Shown: positions 1 to 12,641 of the stretch, piece by piece
Layout: the number at the start of each line of letters is the position of its first letter
How positions within the stretch are numbered: position 1 is the stretch's first letter
Origin: Acanthacorydalis orientalis
Taxonomy: Eukaryota > Arthropoda > Insecta > Megaloptera > Corydalidae
Assembly: GCA_034766995.1 (NCBI GenBank)
Contig: CM068313.1
Span: forward strand, 34,029,996 to 34,093,995
Direction: 5' to 3'
Length of the DNA stretch: 64,000 nucleotides
Position numbers and translations under genes: made by a program
Notes under the pieces: generated by a model
Told to the model about the DNA's origin: nothing
The model's database searches: none
Seen by the model: only the letters and a program-made list of their open reading frames with translations

Positions 1-2830
1 AAATAAATATATGATTTATTGTTAGTCTTTAGTCACTTTCATTCGGTTTATAGTGTTAAATATTCTCTTAATTGAATGTAGAGAATAAATTCTAAATATA
101 TTGAGAAACTCTAGTTAAAACCAAATTATTTACATTGTAAACAGTGCATATTTTGAATTATTGGTATTTATTATTATTAATAAAAATGCATAAATTCTAA
201 ATAATTTCACTAGTTAAAGGTTATGACAGAAATGATGAACTATATTTAATATATAATGAAATCATGTTTGTAAAATTGTTGAATAAGTTGATATATTTTT
301 ATAAAATTTTCATTTCAAAAACATACCTAATGTATCTTTTGTTTTCGGCCGAAGTTAAATATTGATCACTAAAAATTTTCACAAATAATTTTCTTATATC
401 CATTTCATGACATTTTTAATACAATTTGATATTCAAAGCAACCTTTATTTTTTGTCGAAATGAAACAAAAAAGTGTATATGCGACTATCATTAGAAATAA
501 AAACGTAAAAAAATTCCAATCTAAAAGTAAATATAGATAATATGTACATGTTTTTTTTATTTCATATTTTCCTACTTAATTGTATACTATTTTTAATAGA
601 ACTTAACAATTAAATGAAATTGTACAATTGAGACAGAATAAATTTAAGCCAAGCTGTAAAAAAAATACAATTCGTATAAAATTACAATATTCAACCATAG
701 TCATCTTCATGAAAATAATTTATGCATCGTTAAAAGAATCTTTAAATATAAAAAAGTTTGACACTTCTCCAAAGTTTATTATTCTAAATAAATCTAAAAA
801 AAAACTTTTTTTTAATTTCATATTTTATTAAATACTTTACAATTAAGGTTCATATTTTTTTGTAAATGATTAACCATTAGCTTCGTTTAAAAAAATTTAC
901 ACTATTGAAAAAAAGGCTATATACTATTTATTTATAAAAATAAATTTCGATTAATTAACTATAGAAGTACCTTAATGTTATGAATTCGATTTCTATCAAA
1001 TTATATTTATTTCATTTTCGTAATAATTTATTTTAATTCTTTTTCTGTACATCATATTTTTTACATATCTCATATCTATACTATGGTTAATATAAAAGTA
1101 CACTAAAATACTGAAACATATCAGAAAAAAATAGTGATAAAAAATTAGAGTACATTTATAAATGAACTATATTGTATACAATATTTTATTAGATCATCTT
1201 ATATAAATAATACAAATACTACCGTTTACCATGCAAGTTTGAGATGACACTTATGTTATTAACTTTCGGCATTGTTTTAATTAATTATTACAACTGAGAA
1301 TTCTACGAAAACAAATGTATTCTGCATATGTTCTTAAGTCATTATAATTTGTTAATCTTGACAAAAAATATATTATTTGTTATATATGTATATAAATAAT
1401 CGACTTTTTACTAATCGATTTTATATATTTTTTTATAAAATTAAATTTGTAACACGAACACATACATTTGACAACAATGATAAGAAAAGTTCCACTTTAC
1501 TCAAATTAACAAGAAATTCATCTATAAAATATTTAAATTAAATAAAAGGAAACCAAATATTTTTTGATTTAATAACAGATTTGTATTGATTTCAAAATAC
1601 TAAATGTTAAAAATGTATTGTGATCTTCAATATCACAACATGATGTTAAGGTAAATAAAAATGTATTAAAAATATTAAAGGAATCAATGTTGATATAAAT
1701 TATGACATATAGTTAACAGAAAAAAACTGTTATTTTTATCTCAAGTTCATGTTACTGATTAGATTCATGAACTTCTTCAATAATCAAAATAAATCCACCT
1801 AATCACTAATGATTTCAATTGTGAAATAAATTAAAAAATATATTGAGGTACATATAGAGTAAATAAATGAGATTTTATTTCACTTTATCTCTATGTTCTC
1901 TATTTATCTCTCTCTCTTTATATATACACATAATAAGTCGTGATTGAATTACAAAAAATCTAAATAAATTTTATTTTCATTTATTGTAATATTACATCTA
2001 AGAATAATCAACATTTTGTAGTTATAACCTTTCGTATTTGACTTGTATTGACTGTACGTAATAAGAATAAAAATTAAATAACGAAATACTTCTGACACTA
2101 AATAATGATTAATATTTACATACAATTAACAAGAAATGCTTTTTTAAAACATTTATACAGTTTTTGTTAATTATAAATACATAAATATAAAAAAATGATT
2201 AAATTATCTTCATAAACTCAAAACAAAAAACAAACAAGTATAATATTACTTAAGACAATTTGTAAAAAAATTAAACCTCCGTAATAGTTTAATATTAAAA
2301 TATAAATTAATTAAAGCAGCATACATAATATGTTAATACAATTTCTTAATCGAATTTTTAACCTTGATCGTGTGCAGACGTTTTATATATTATTCCAATA
2401 CAAAGAGAATGCAAATTAATCTCATCGCAATTATTTTAAAATTAATGTATCTATTCAATATTAGCACCTAAATTTGTTTCTGTTACCTTGAACCAGTTTT
2501 TCGTTAGTTATCTTATATTTTATTTATAAATCAATACAATTTTAGATTACATAAAATATTTATATATATATATATATATAGTTTAAAGAGGAATGGATAA
2601 AAGTAATAAATTATTTTAATTAAGTTATACATGTATTTATTCATACAAATCGTTCGAGAAAAAATCCCATGCATGATGTGGATAACAAATGTTATTCTTT
2701 ATAACTTTTAGTATCAAGTTTCTAAAGGTAGTCAAATGGTACCACTATTATTTACCAACTTAAGCAAAAATGTTAAATTTCAAAGTATTTGCATGTAAAA
2801 AAATATAAATATGGCTAAAGATGATTTTGA

Positions 2831-2832
<2 letters not shown>
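1..2832. other. Gene-free AT-rich stretch
   Basis: No open frame with protein-like composition, no splice-bounded exon and no repeat family was seen on either strand. The sequence is A/T homopolymer-rich with a short (TA)n run near 2563-2580. The one ATT-started frame at 628-831 has random AT-rich composition and is not taken as a gene. Confidence 0.6.

Positions 2833-2882
<50 letters not shown>
2833..2882. repeat. (TA)n array flanking a transposon
   Basis: About 50 bp of pure TA dinucleotide ending exactly where the inverted-repeat element at 2883 begins. Confidence 0.95.
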
Positions 2883-2884
<2 letters not shown>

Positions 2885-3545
2885 TGTATATTACGGTGTA
2901 TAAGACGACCTACGTGTAAGATTAGGTCGAGTTAGTTATTGGGGATTTAGGGCGCATCGACAACGGAGGTCATTAGCGCCCGAACACAAATTATAAATTA
3001 AAAACACACCCCGTTTGCGCACTTGCATTCGAATCACCCCTTAATTCGAAACGCTAATGTATGTGTGCTAAACGCTTAAGAATATTTCATTAAAATAATA
3101 TAAGATCAGGTCGAAATTTTAAGTTAAAATATATACATTTATCATATATCGGTCGTATAAGACGATCCTAAATTGAACATTTTTTTCACATGTTACATTA
3201 CAATTTTATATCCAAAATCGAAATTAGATGTATTACACATTTTTCGATTTAGAATTTGACAAACTGTGTGTTAAAACATTGTTCACGGCTTGTATCTAGA
3301 AAGCTATGACTTTGTATTTTTTTTAATTTTTACTTAAAAAGAATTATTTAATAAATTTTCCATATATCAAAGTTTAAGTTCCTTTTTCAAAATAAAGAAT
3401 TTAATTTCTACATAAGCGCAATAAATTCTTTGTGTTATTTTAAAGTTCCGGTTTCTGTATTGGGCTTATAAGACAACCATCTATTTTTTGGAGATTTTTT
3501 TGGGTTTTAAGGACCGTCTTATACGCCGAGATATACGGTATATAC
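2883..3545. mobile_element. DNA transposon/MITE with GTATAAGACG terminal inverted repeats
   Basis: The left end (2883-2910) carries CGGTGTATAAGACGACC. The right end (3511-3545), read on the minus strand, carries CGGCGTATAAGACGGTCC. Both are preceded by a TA-rich ATACTGTATAT/ACCGTATAT lead, giving inverted repeats of about 30 bp. Degenerate copies of the same core recur inside (GTCGTATAAGACGATCC near 3152, GGCTTATAAGACAACC near 3464). The interior has no long open frame, so the element is non-autonomous. The left flank is a (TA)n array, consistent with TA target use. The superfamily is not assigned; a Tc1/mariner/pogo-type origin is only an inference. Confidence 0.7.
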
Positions 3546-3976
3546 AAAAGTGCATACACTCTTTATTATCACCATCATAAGTTTTTCAAGATTTATTAAT
3601 TAACAATTTTTTTTTATTCTATATTAGTGAATCCAGTGTCTGTGCTCGACACATTTGCAATACATTTTCCACTATTTTCATCTCGCTTATTTATTGTTAT
3701 TTTTCTATATATTTCATATGTTTTATTCCCTAGTCATAATTGTATTGTTTCAGAAAATTTCTCATCAGTCTTGTTTTTCAGCTTTTTCGCTATAACATGT
3801 CCTACCAACCTTCATTTTAAACTCTTTATTATGTTGTTACTTATTTTGTAATGTTTTAAATATCTAACTATCTATCTTTATTCTATTTTATCCTTAATCA
3901 TTAATACTTTTCTTTTCAAGTATAATTTTAAATTACAGTATCATAAATATTGGGGAATTTATAAAAAATAACACTC

Positions 3977-4023
<47 letters not shown>

Positions 4024-4449
4024 AATTGAATGTCTATATGCATTTTTTCTATATTAATGAGTTTATATAATAATTATATCAATTTTACTCTAATAAGTTG
4101 TGAATTACTTCTTTTTACTAGTGTTGTGTATTTTTATTTACATAGGTGAAAGTAAAGAAAAACATTATAGATAGCTACACGACAGTCAGTGTCATTTCGT
4201 TTTCAATGAATTCGTTTTCAATGAATCAATTGATTATCAAGTTAAGTTTTTGTTGCAACGATTTGCAGTCCGTAAACTAGTAGAAATATTTATATTTTGC
4301 AATGTGTATACTTTTAATATGAAAAATAAATATGTACATATAATAACAAAAATATGAGTATATAATAACAAATATATAAGCATATATAAGCTTACGCTTA
4401 TATACTTATATGCTTATATAAGCAAATATATTAGCATATAATAACAAAA

Positions 4450-4490
<41 letters not shown>

Positions 4491-4959
4491 TGTGTGTGTG
4501 TGTGTGTCGTATATGTTTTTTAGATAAACTGATTATTGCGATATAAACGATTAAAATTACTTTTTATCAAATTCATAGGAGTAAACTTTATTCTTTCTAA
4601 AAAAATAATTGACAAACTAAAAACTAGAATCTAATATTTTAATTAGAAAAATAAAAATATAACTATTTATCTTCTTATTGATTAAGTAAATTGACAAATT
4701 GTATTTCACGAAGTAATCGGAAAAATTTTGTTACAATCATAGCGACAAAATATAAAAACTTATACATCAGAACTGGTTTTTAATCATAATTTGTGAGTCA
4801 AAATAATGATTCACAATAAAAGAAATTTTTAGTTTATGAAAGAGACCAATATGTCTATAAACGTTTCATATACAATTCCATAACTTATAGGTCGTAATAA
4901 TAAAATTTATTTTTCATGCTAAACTAAAAAAATATTAATAAGCTATATATATATATAGC

Positions 4960-5005
<46 letters not shown>

Positions 5006-5252
5006 CGTAATACAATGTTCTAATTGTAATTTGCTTAAAAAATAAAGAATTCAAATTAAAATGAAAATTTCATGTATACATTTGATAGAGAAAAAATATT
5101 TTTTTCTTTGAAATTGTATGTATTTTATTAAAATTTGAGATGATAATTCCGATGAATAGATTACTTGTGGGAATGAACACTTGGTTTATGTTTTATTTTT
5201 ATTAGAACAGATAAAAAAATAATGAATTTTATATAAAATAATGTGCTTTAAT

Positions 5253-5293
<41 letters not shown>

Positions 5294-5419
5294 TTATTTA
5301 TATTTTATATAAATGATATAGGCTTCTAATTTACTTCACTAACTTTTTTTAATCAATGTTCACTTAATTACAAAACTGCTTTATACTTTTTTGTTCCTAT
5401 ATTAAAGATTAATGTTTAC

Positions 5420-5491
<72 letters not shown>

Positions 5492-5898
5492 GTTATTTAT
5501 ATTCATTCTGTCATTATCCACGACAAGCAATATAGTATCAATGATCAATCAATCAATCTCATTATTTAAAAACATTATTTCTAGAGTCTATTTGAAAATG
5601 AAATCTAAATAAAGATGCACAGTGCTGTATATCTATCTTATCTGTATGTTTTTTTTTCAATTTAATTTAAACACAGTTTTAGATATTTGATTTTTAGAAA
5701 AGTGATGAGTAAATATACTGTTTTTCATAAACTATTCACTGTCAATGATAAAGTACTCAATGTCAAGAAGATTAATACTTTTTGCTTTAGTTTTTTTTTT
5801 ATAAATTGAAAAGAGTTACTTATTTTAATAAAACAAATCTTGTTGCTATGAATATAAATATTTAATTTCTTTTTTATATTTTTGGTACACTCATATTA
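3546..5898. other. Gene-free stretch with TA arrays and small palindromes
   Basis: (TA)n arrays lie at 3979-4020, 4452-4487 (continuing as TG to about 4508), 4967-5002, 5257-5292 and 5421-5491. A 15-bp unit TTCGTTTTCAATGAA is tandemly doubled at 4197-4226. The segment near 4935-4967 is a perfect palindrome built around AAGCTATATATATATAGCTT. Positions 4360-4440 form a loose palindrome of TATAAGC units. No gene is supported; the ATT-started frame at 3627-3851 is hydrophobic only because it is T-rich. Confidence 0.6.
5421..5491. repeat. (TA)n microsatellite, 71 bp
   Basis: TA dinucleotides broken by a single G near 5473 (ATGTAT). Confidence 0.95.
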
Positions 5899-6375
5899 TT
5901 AGGTGTACAAATTAATTCGTTGTATTTTTTTTAATAGAAAATGAATGTTTACGGAAAAATAGAATATATTTCAATTCTGAAAATATCCCTCATTATTTCG
6001 AATACTTTGCTCCATTTGTCGGGTAACTGACGAATCTCCCGTAGAAAAAAAGATGGTGGGTTTGAGGTGATGAAGGCGTAGTGCATTTTTGGATCTCTTC
6101 CACTGTTTTAGTATTTTTTGCATATTTTGTGTGTCATAAAGCCATTCTTTAAAGCCGAAAAAATCATTTCCGTGGCTTTGGTAGAATTTTTTTTAACTGA
6201 AAAATAAATCACTACTGTTTTGTGAAGTTATACCAACTGCTTGGGCATGATATATAGTGTTTTTAAATGTTAAGGTTGGTACAAAATCGTAATACCACGA
6301 GAACGTATTTTGATTTAAAACAGAAGATTTATCATTGATTCAATTTAAAGGCAACGAATTAATGTTTACATATAA
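5899..6375 (-). mobile_element. Internally deleted mariner, copy A
   Basis: The left terminus reads TTAGGTGTACAAATTAATTC and follows a TA. The right end is its imperfect inverted counterpart (CGAATTAATGTTTACAT at about 6356-6371). Translated on the minus strand, positions about 6048-5978 give REIRQLPDKWSKVFE, followed by MRDIF. This matches the C-terminal tail of mariner transposases (a QLPxKWxK motif just before the stop). The helix-turn-helix and DDD catalytic core are absent, so this is a non-autonomous deletion derivative of about 477 bp. Its sister copy is at 11232. Confidence 0.75.
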
Positions 6376-6738
6376 AACTTGTCAACATGAAAAATAGTGT
6401 ATGATAGAGTAATATAACTTTGGTGTGTCGTGAATCAGGGCAACATAAGATTTGAAACTTCTTTTACTTTAACGAATTATTTAGAAGTATTCTTAATAAT
6501 TCGTGTAATTAATATTTATTAGATAAACTTCAACTTAAATTCGTGAGAATAATTTACAGAAAATTTACATTAATAATAATAGTTAGCTGAAATTGAAAGT
6601 TGTTAAATAAATATGAATCAAATATATATGGTATTTGAAAATTAGAAAATGAAAAATTCTTTTCGAAAAATTTTATAAATTTTAAGATTGAAATAATATC
6701 ATATATATATATATATATATAATGTTAGTTAATAATTA
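6376..6738. other. Gene-free stretch
   Basis: AT-rich spacer between two mariner remnants; a short (TA)n run occupies 6703-6720. Nothing else recognised. Confidence 0.6.
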
Positions 6739-7120
6739 TTAGGTTGGTACGAAAATAAATGCGGTGTTTGTTTCCTTAAAGTGCATTTTTCGATCTGTAT
6801 TTTGGTAACATCGACTTTGATTAATATTAATTTTACCTCAATTAAAGACGGAAAAGAAGCTAATAAGAACATTTCTTGTATGAGTTCAAAACGGGTGGTA
6901 AAGCAGCAGAACTACTCGTAAACTAAACGATGCTTTTGGTGTGGGTGCTGTTAAGTAACGTACGGTGCAATGGCGGTTCCAAAAATTTCGTGCTGGGAAC
7001 GAGAGTCTGAAGGCATTAATTGAATAAGAACCACGCACAACAATTTGAGAGCTTGCAAAAAAGTTAGGCATTAGTCATCTAACAGTTCTGGACTATTTAA
7101 AACAACTTAGAAAATAAAAA
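6739..7120 (+). mobile_element. 5' part of a mariner element (Hsmar1/SETMAR-like lineage)
   Basis: It starts with TTAGGTTGGTACGAAAATAA, a typical mariner terminal repeat, after a TA. Three-frame reading downstream gives YEFKTGGKAAE, then TRKLNDAFGVGAVK, RTVQWRFQKFRAGNESL and ELAKKLGISHLTVLDYLKQL. These are the two N-terminal helix-turn-helix DNA-binding motifs of a mariner transposase. At least one frameshift and several stops interrupt it, and everything 3' of the second helix-turn-helix, including the catalytic residues, is missing. The minus-strand frame over 6886-7071 is an antisense shadow. This is a dead fragment. Confidence 0.85.
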
Positions 7121-7180
7121 AGAAAAAAATGTATAAGCATTTGAAGGTCATCAACCGCAATTATTTTCTAGCAACCAAAT

Positions 7181-7399
7181 ATTATCAATTCACAAAAATG
7201 TAATATATTGCCTTTATTATATTAAAATTTCCGTTAACAAATTTATTTTTAAGAGATTAGTAGACTATAAATAATAAAGTAAAAAAGATCATTGATCAAT
7301 GTACAAAATCATATGATGGAAGAAATCAAACTTGACTTCTCATGTTAATATACATAACAAACAACTTAAGGATAATTTTATGAAAAAAATATTTTGTTT
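7181..7399. repeat. Dispersed duplication, unit 1
   Basis: About 220 bp repeated in direct orientation at 8357-8585. Shared landmarks are TTTCCGTTAACAAATTTATT, AAAGATCATTGATCAAT, TGGAAGAAATCAAA and AAGGATAATTTTATGAAAAA. Identity looks high (perhaps 85-90%) with small indels. It begins close to the broken 3' side of the preceding mariner. Family unknown. Confidence 0.85.
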
Positions 7400-7837
7400 C
7401 ACAGCTAATGTTTACAACTAATTATACGGTATGATTTTTTATATTGAGCGTACTACTTATTCTGAATAAAATAGTAGGAAATGAAACAAAGAACAGTTAA
7501 AACAATAATCTGAAATAAATTTGCTTAAAAAATAGACGAATAATGAATATTCAGATGATGTATTTATAAAAATTAACACTCGCCTGCTCACAGACCGTAA
7601 ATTGTAATAATAGCATTGGATTTAAATTATTATTTATTCTCATCTTGTTTAGTTCCCAAAACACTCAAATATTTAAACATCCATTTTATTTGACCTCTAC
7701 TATTTTGGTACACAAATGTGGCCATTAATTAAATTTTTGCATGTATATTATGACATTTTTTCTCATAAAACTGGCCATGAATGTACTTTACACTTTTGAT
7801 GGTGAAATAAAATAAATATATTCTTATATAATTTTCT

Positions 7838-7903
<66 letters not shown>

Positions 7904-8356
7904 ATATGTACAAGTAATTGTTCATGTTATTAGCTTAACTATAAGTGAATTAACTATTTCTCTAAAACATATAAAGCAATGGATATTTATATTCAATTTT
8001 TATGCATTCCAAGAGAAAATATTCTCTTAATACACATAGAAAATAAAAATATAATTTCTGTCGTAAACAAGATATAGAAATTATTTTACAGCTATTAATA
8101 TTATTGATAAAATTTTTAATAAGAATTACATACTTTATACGGAAAAGTAAACAAAATGAAGATAAATAAAATACGGAAACATTTCTTAAAAAATGTTCCG
8201 TCTTCGCAAATGCCGTTCAATGAGATAAAAAATAAACAATATGTGACTTTTATATATGTTATTAATCTTTTTTATATAAACTGACCTTCGTAAAAAAAAT
8301 TATCGAAAAATTTATCGAAATAAACATCACTTTTTAATAAATATTAATTAATAATT
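7400..8356. other. Gene-free stretch
   Basis: A (TA)n array at 7844-7883 passes into (TG)n to about 7903. A perfect small hairpin, CGGAAACATTT...AAATGTTCCG, is near 8175-8201. No coding signal. Confidence 0.6.
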
Positions 8357-8585
8357 ATTATCAATTTATAAAAACGTAATATACTGCCTTCATTATGTTT
8401 AAATTTCCGTTAACAAATTTATTTTTGAAGAGATTAGTAAAATATAAATATTATAATGAAGTACAAAAAGATCATTGATCAATATACAAAGTCATATAAT
8501 GGAAGAAATCAAAGTTGACTTTTCATCTTAATACACATAATAAATAACACATAAGGATAATTTTATGAAAAAAATATTTTGTTTT
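8357..8585. repeat. Dispersed duplication, unit 2
   Basis: Direct copy of 7181-7399, offset by about 1.18 kb and diverged by substitutions and short indels. Confidence 0.85.
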
Positions 8586-8716
8586 GAATTTATATGAAAT
8601 TAATTAAAATGTAAAAATTATATCAAACTATTCAATTATATGGTCTGTTCTCTTACCTAGCATTCTTTCTACTTTTTATGTGTGTAAATTTATACATACA
8701 TACATACACACATATG

Positions 8717-8772
<56 letters not shown>

Positions 8773-9517
8773 ATATACATGAGCTATCACTATTCCAAAA
8801 AAAGAATTAAGCTAATATATTTTTTGGTCCAAAGAATTTTTTTTAATTTATCCTTTTATGCTCGATAGTAACAAGGAAATACATTTTATAAGTAATCCTT
8901 TTTAAATGTTTAACTTATTTTACAACTGAAATTCATTGTTTATTTTCGAAAATTATATATTCATAAAGCGATTTACGCATTCTTGTGCTTAAACTGGTAT
9001 ATTTACAATTCACAATATTCTTTTCTTGATAATTTGTTTAATTCATTATTCGATATTTTAATATTTTAATTTTTTTTTGTAAAAAAGAATTGTTTTAGAA
9101 ATTAAGTATAAGAGAGTGGTAAGTTGGAAAATTTCGATAATAGGCAAATCAAAATACAATAAGTTCTAGTAAATATAGAAACACATCTTCAAATATATTA
9201 TTACAATGTATTTAGATCAAAATTTCAATATCTTATTTGCGATAATATTTGTACTAGAAGTTTTTTTCATAATAATCGAGTATTTTAGCAACTAACAAAT
9301 TGTACAATTGTAATGTAACAGACATCTAGTGACATAAAAAGATTAGTATTTCAAAAGAAATGAGTGTGTATTTTTTATTAATCTGTGTTTTTACATTTGA
9401 TAACAAATATGTACGGATATAAACGCTACTTCATCTTTTTACCGAGAAACATGATAAAAACTATAAAGAAGATGGTTAGTGTAAAATATTATTCAGAAAT
9501 CGGGTTATGTATACATT

Positions 9518-9569
<52 letters not shown>

Positions 9570-9632
9570 GATTCAATTTATACTTTCAAAAAAGTATTAA
9601 AAAAATTATATTATTTTTTATTTATTACTTGT
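8586..9632. other. Gene-free stretch
   Basis: (TA)n arrays at 8720-8770 and 9525-9567. Apparent frames here (8680-8868, 9385-9600, 9507-9695) are mostly Ile-Tyr dipeptides encoded by the arrays and are not genes. Confidence 0.65.
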
Positions 9633-9832
9633 ATATACCCCGTCAAAATTAACAGGAAGATAGAAAGAAATAAAAAAAGAAAAAATGTCTATTGATTCTT
9701 ACAACATAATATATTTTAACATAAAATATACCTATGAACAAAAATATACACTACAGCGTTTGTACGAGCTGACAAAGCAAACATTTCTCGTCACTTTGTC
9801 TTGCGGACGAAGTGGAGATTAATCTGGGTTTT
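9633..9832 (+). repeat. Dispersed repeat, copy 1
   Basis: Matches the reverse complement of 31494-31700. Common landmarks include ATAGAAAGAAATA, ACAAAATAATATATTTAAACAT-like sequence, GAGCTGRCAAARCAAACA and TTCTCGTC. No coding potential seen. Together the copies define an unnamed family of about 200 bp. Confidence 0.7.
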
Positions 9833-9839
9833 TATATAT

Positions 9840-9957
9840 AGAAGATTTTAAGTTTAATTGTATTTTAGTGTTGAAGTGAACTAAAAAACTAAATAAAAAG
9901 TAACATTTTTAATTTTAGCGATTTTTTACTTTCATGTGGTAGCCTAAATTGAATCAA
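9840..9957. mobile_element. Partial copy of a 200-bp palindromic MITE
   Basis: The right terminus ACTTTCATGTGGTAGCCTAA (9928-9947), followed by ATTGAATCA, matches the right ends at 18243 and 40849. The interior resembles theirs (TATTTTAGTG, ACTAAATAAAAAG). The left terminal repeat is missing. It abuts the 9633 repeat on the left and a TA array on the right. Confidence 0.65.
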
Positions 9958-9960
9958 TCT

Positions 9961-9970
9961 ATATATACAT

Positions 9971-10031
<61 letters not shown>

Positions 10032-10069
10032 TACATATATATATATATATACATATTGAGAGAGAGAGA
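9961..10069. repeat. Compound (TA)n/(GA)n microsatellite
   Basis: TA units with interspersed TACATA, ending in GAGAGAGAGAGA at about 10057-10069. Confidence 0.95.
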
Positions 10070-10289
10070 AAATGAAATAGCGATATATGCCAAAATTGTA
10101 TTCCTGAGGATGGCTTTAGGTTGGGGTTTTTCCTAATTTTTTTTAATATTCATTAGATATGTTACAATTTGAAACATGTTTCATCAAAGTAAACTTAAAT
10201 AAAAATTAATAGGAGTCTTCATAAAAAAAGTACAAAATAAACATAAACTATAAATTAAAAAAAAAACATGAAGTTTAAGCTATAGACAA

Positions 10290-10343
<54 letters not shown>

Positions 10344-10652
10344 TTAACATGATATTGTTATATTATATGTAATGTTCTCTAGCAAAACCAATAAAAATTT
10401 TTGAAAAAATAATTTTATATTACATATGAATCGAAGAGAATAAATGTTATATTTTTTTATTGTGTAGCAAAAATTTGGAATTTTGACTTCTGAAATAAAT
10501 AATACTGAAAACTGGTTTCAAAAGTAATCAAATGTTTTAAACCAGATTTATCTTAATTTTACAAGGTTTTTATAAGAGATAAATATAGAGGAACGTTCAC
10601 ATTACAATATGTATGTACAAGTACTTAGCTCTATATTCACAGAAATACACAG

Positions 10653-10726
<74 letters not shown>

Positions 10727-11132
10727 GTATATGAGTATATGTAGAAACAGGAGTGTTTAAGAATTCGTTGCATATTTGAACTAATGACACGATATTATAT
10801 TATTTATTTGTATCATACAATAACAATGTCTGATGAAAGGTTATCTAAAAAGATAACTCTTAACCAATTCAAGGTCCTTTAAATAAATATAAAAATTCCT
10901 TTGTTTAGATGTATGCAAATTTTCTGTGGAAAACGTAAGTTCGTAAGTCATTGCGTGACAGTAAAAAAAGATTAAGTTACATATTAAACGATACCTTTTT
11001 ATGTCTGATAATACTTTGTTATTATATTTTTTATAAGAAAATATTCATTTAGGAAATTTTGTGTACATGTTTTTTTTTATTTTTTTATGACTATTGCGTC
11101 AGAATCAAATTGGTAATAAATATAGTCGAGCG
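10070..11132. other. Gene-free stretch with two TA arrays
   Basis: Arrays at 10290-10338 and 10654-10733. Positions 10748-10775 contain AATTCGTTGCATATTT, which resembles the terminal repeat of the 5899/11232 mariner and may be a solo end. An 18-codon ATG frame at 10828 is too short to support. Confidence 0.55.
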
Positions 11133-11137
11133 ATATA

Positions 11138-11231
<94 letters not shown>
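11133..11231. repeat. (TA)n array, about 99 bp
   Basis: Nearly pure TA with one internal TAAATA break; its right edge is the terminal repeat of the mariner at 11232. Confidence 0.95.
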
Positions 11232-11235
<4 letters not shown>

Positions 11236-11745
11236 GTGTACAAATTGATTCCATGCCTTTTCAGTAGAAAATGAATGTCTACGGAAAAATGTAATACATT
11301 TTAATTCTAAAAATACACCCCATTATTTTATATAGCTTTACTCTATTTGTCGCCTAAGTTACAAATCCTTTATAGAAAAAAAATGATGGATTTGAGTGGA
11401 TGAAGTCGTGATGCATTTTCGAACCTCTTCCACTGTTTAAGCATTTTTATATGTTTTTTTACGTCACGACACCTCCCAAAAAGCTGAAGAAATCATTTCC
11501 ATGTCTTGGCCAGAACTTTTTTCTACTGGAATGTAAAAAATATGTAATGCCTAATATGATGCTTTTTGGACATCATCCTTCTCACTACTGTTTTGTGAGG
11601 TTATGCCAACTGCTTGGCTAAGATATATTGTGTTTTTAAATGTTAAGGCTGGCACTTAAAAATCCGAAAACGACGAGAAAATATTTTAATTTCAAACATA
11701 GTTACGATTTATTCAATTTAAAGGCATAGACTTATTTTTATATCT
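11232..11745 (-). mobile_element. Internally deleted mariner, copy B
   Basis: Begins TTAGGTGTACAAATTGATTC directly at the end of a long TA array. It is colinear with copy A at 5899-6375 over its whole length (shared GAAAATGAATGT, ACGGAAAAAT, TCTTCCACTGTTT, GTGTTTTTAAATGTTAAGG). It keeps about 46 bp (around 11531-11580) that copy A lacks. The minus strand encodes the same decayed C-terminal mariner tail. It has no catalytic domain. Confidence 0.75.
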
Positions 11746-12593
11746 TTATTTTTATAATGATATGGCAATTTTTAATTAATACATTGAATTCCTGATATAT
11801 TCGTAATATCTTTTAATCTCATGTTAAATAGTTACTTTGAGTGAGCACACGCATATATTGATTTTTAGGAGACATCAGACTATATATATATTTATGATTG
11901 TATATATTTATATTTGTGATCCTGTTGATATTATACTGATTTTGAATCATTTGGAATTAACATGATCCAGTCCATTCACCAGGATAATGTAAATAGATAT
12001 TTAATTGAAATTTCTATTTTACAGCTATTTTTATATATTTATTTACATTGAACTCAATTCAATATTAATGCTTTACTTTCTTTCATCGTTACATATATTA
12101 ACTTTATAAATTTCAGTAATTTTGAAGGAATTTATTATTTTCCTGTCAAAAAAGGAAATCATTGTTTTCAGTGAAAAATATTTCTTTTACTGGGCTACAT
12201 TCAAACCTATGGAGAAAATAATATATATATATATATATATATACATAAATTATGATCAAATTCATAATAATATTTTAACATAAACAGTAATCTTACGTCA
12301 CAGTGTAAAGTGAAAACTTTCTTCAATTATACTTCTAGATAGATTCACTTCCGTTAAAGTGATTATGAACAAGTATAGATGAAACTCTCATATTTAATAC
12401 TGAAATACAAAATATATGCCAATTAAGTAATACTTCCACAGGCTATTAAATAAAATGCACGTGTTAGAATATCAATAACATCATTAACTATATTTTTCCA
12501 GCTAGAAGTGTCGTACTAATTTTTCAAAATTAAACATAGTTTAGTGCTAATTTAAATAGCAAATAAGTACTTATAAGTGTGTTTATTTATATG

Positions 12594-12641
<48 letters not shown>

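Noticed and set aside
8680..8868. Many frames consisting of Ile-Tyr strings (also near 9385, 12579, 15187, 16616, 17012, 29559, 32865, 36143, 43589, 44983, 61494)
   Set aside because: A TA array translated in these frames always gives alternating Ile-Tyr; the non-repeat portions are short and lack protein-like composition.
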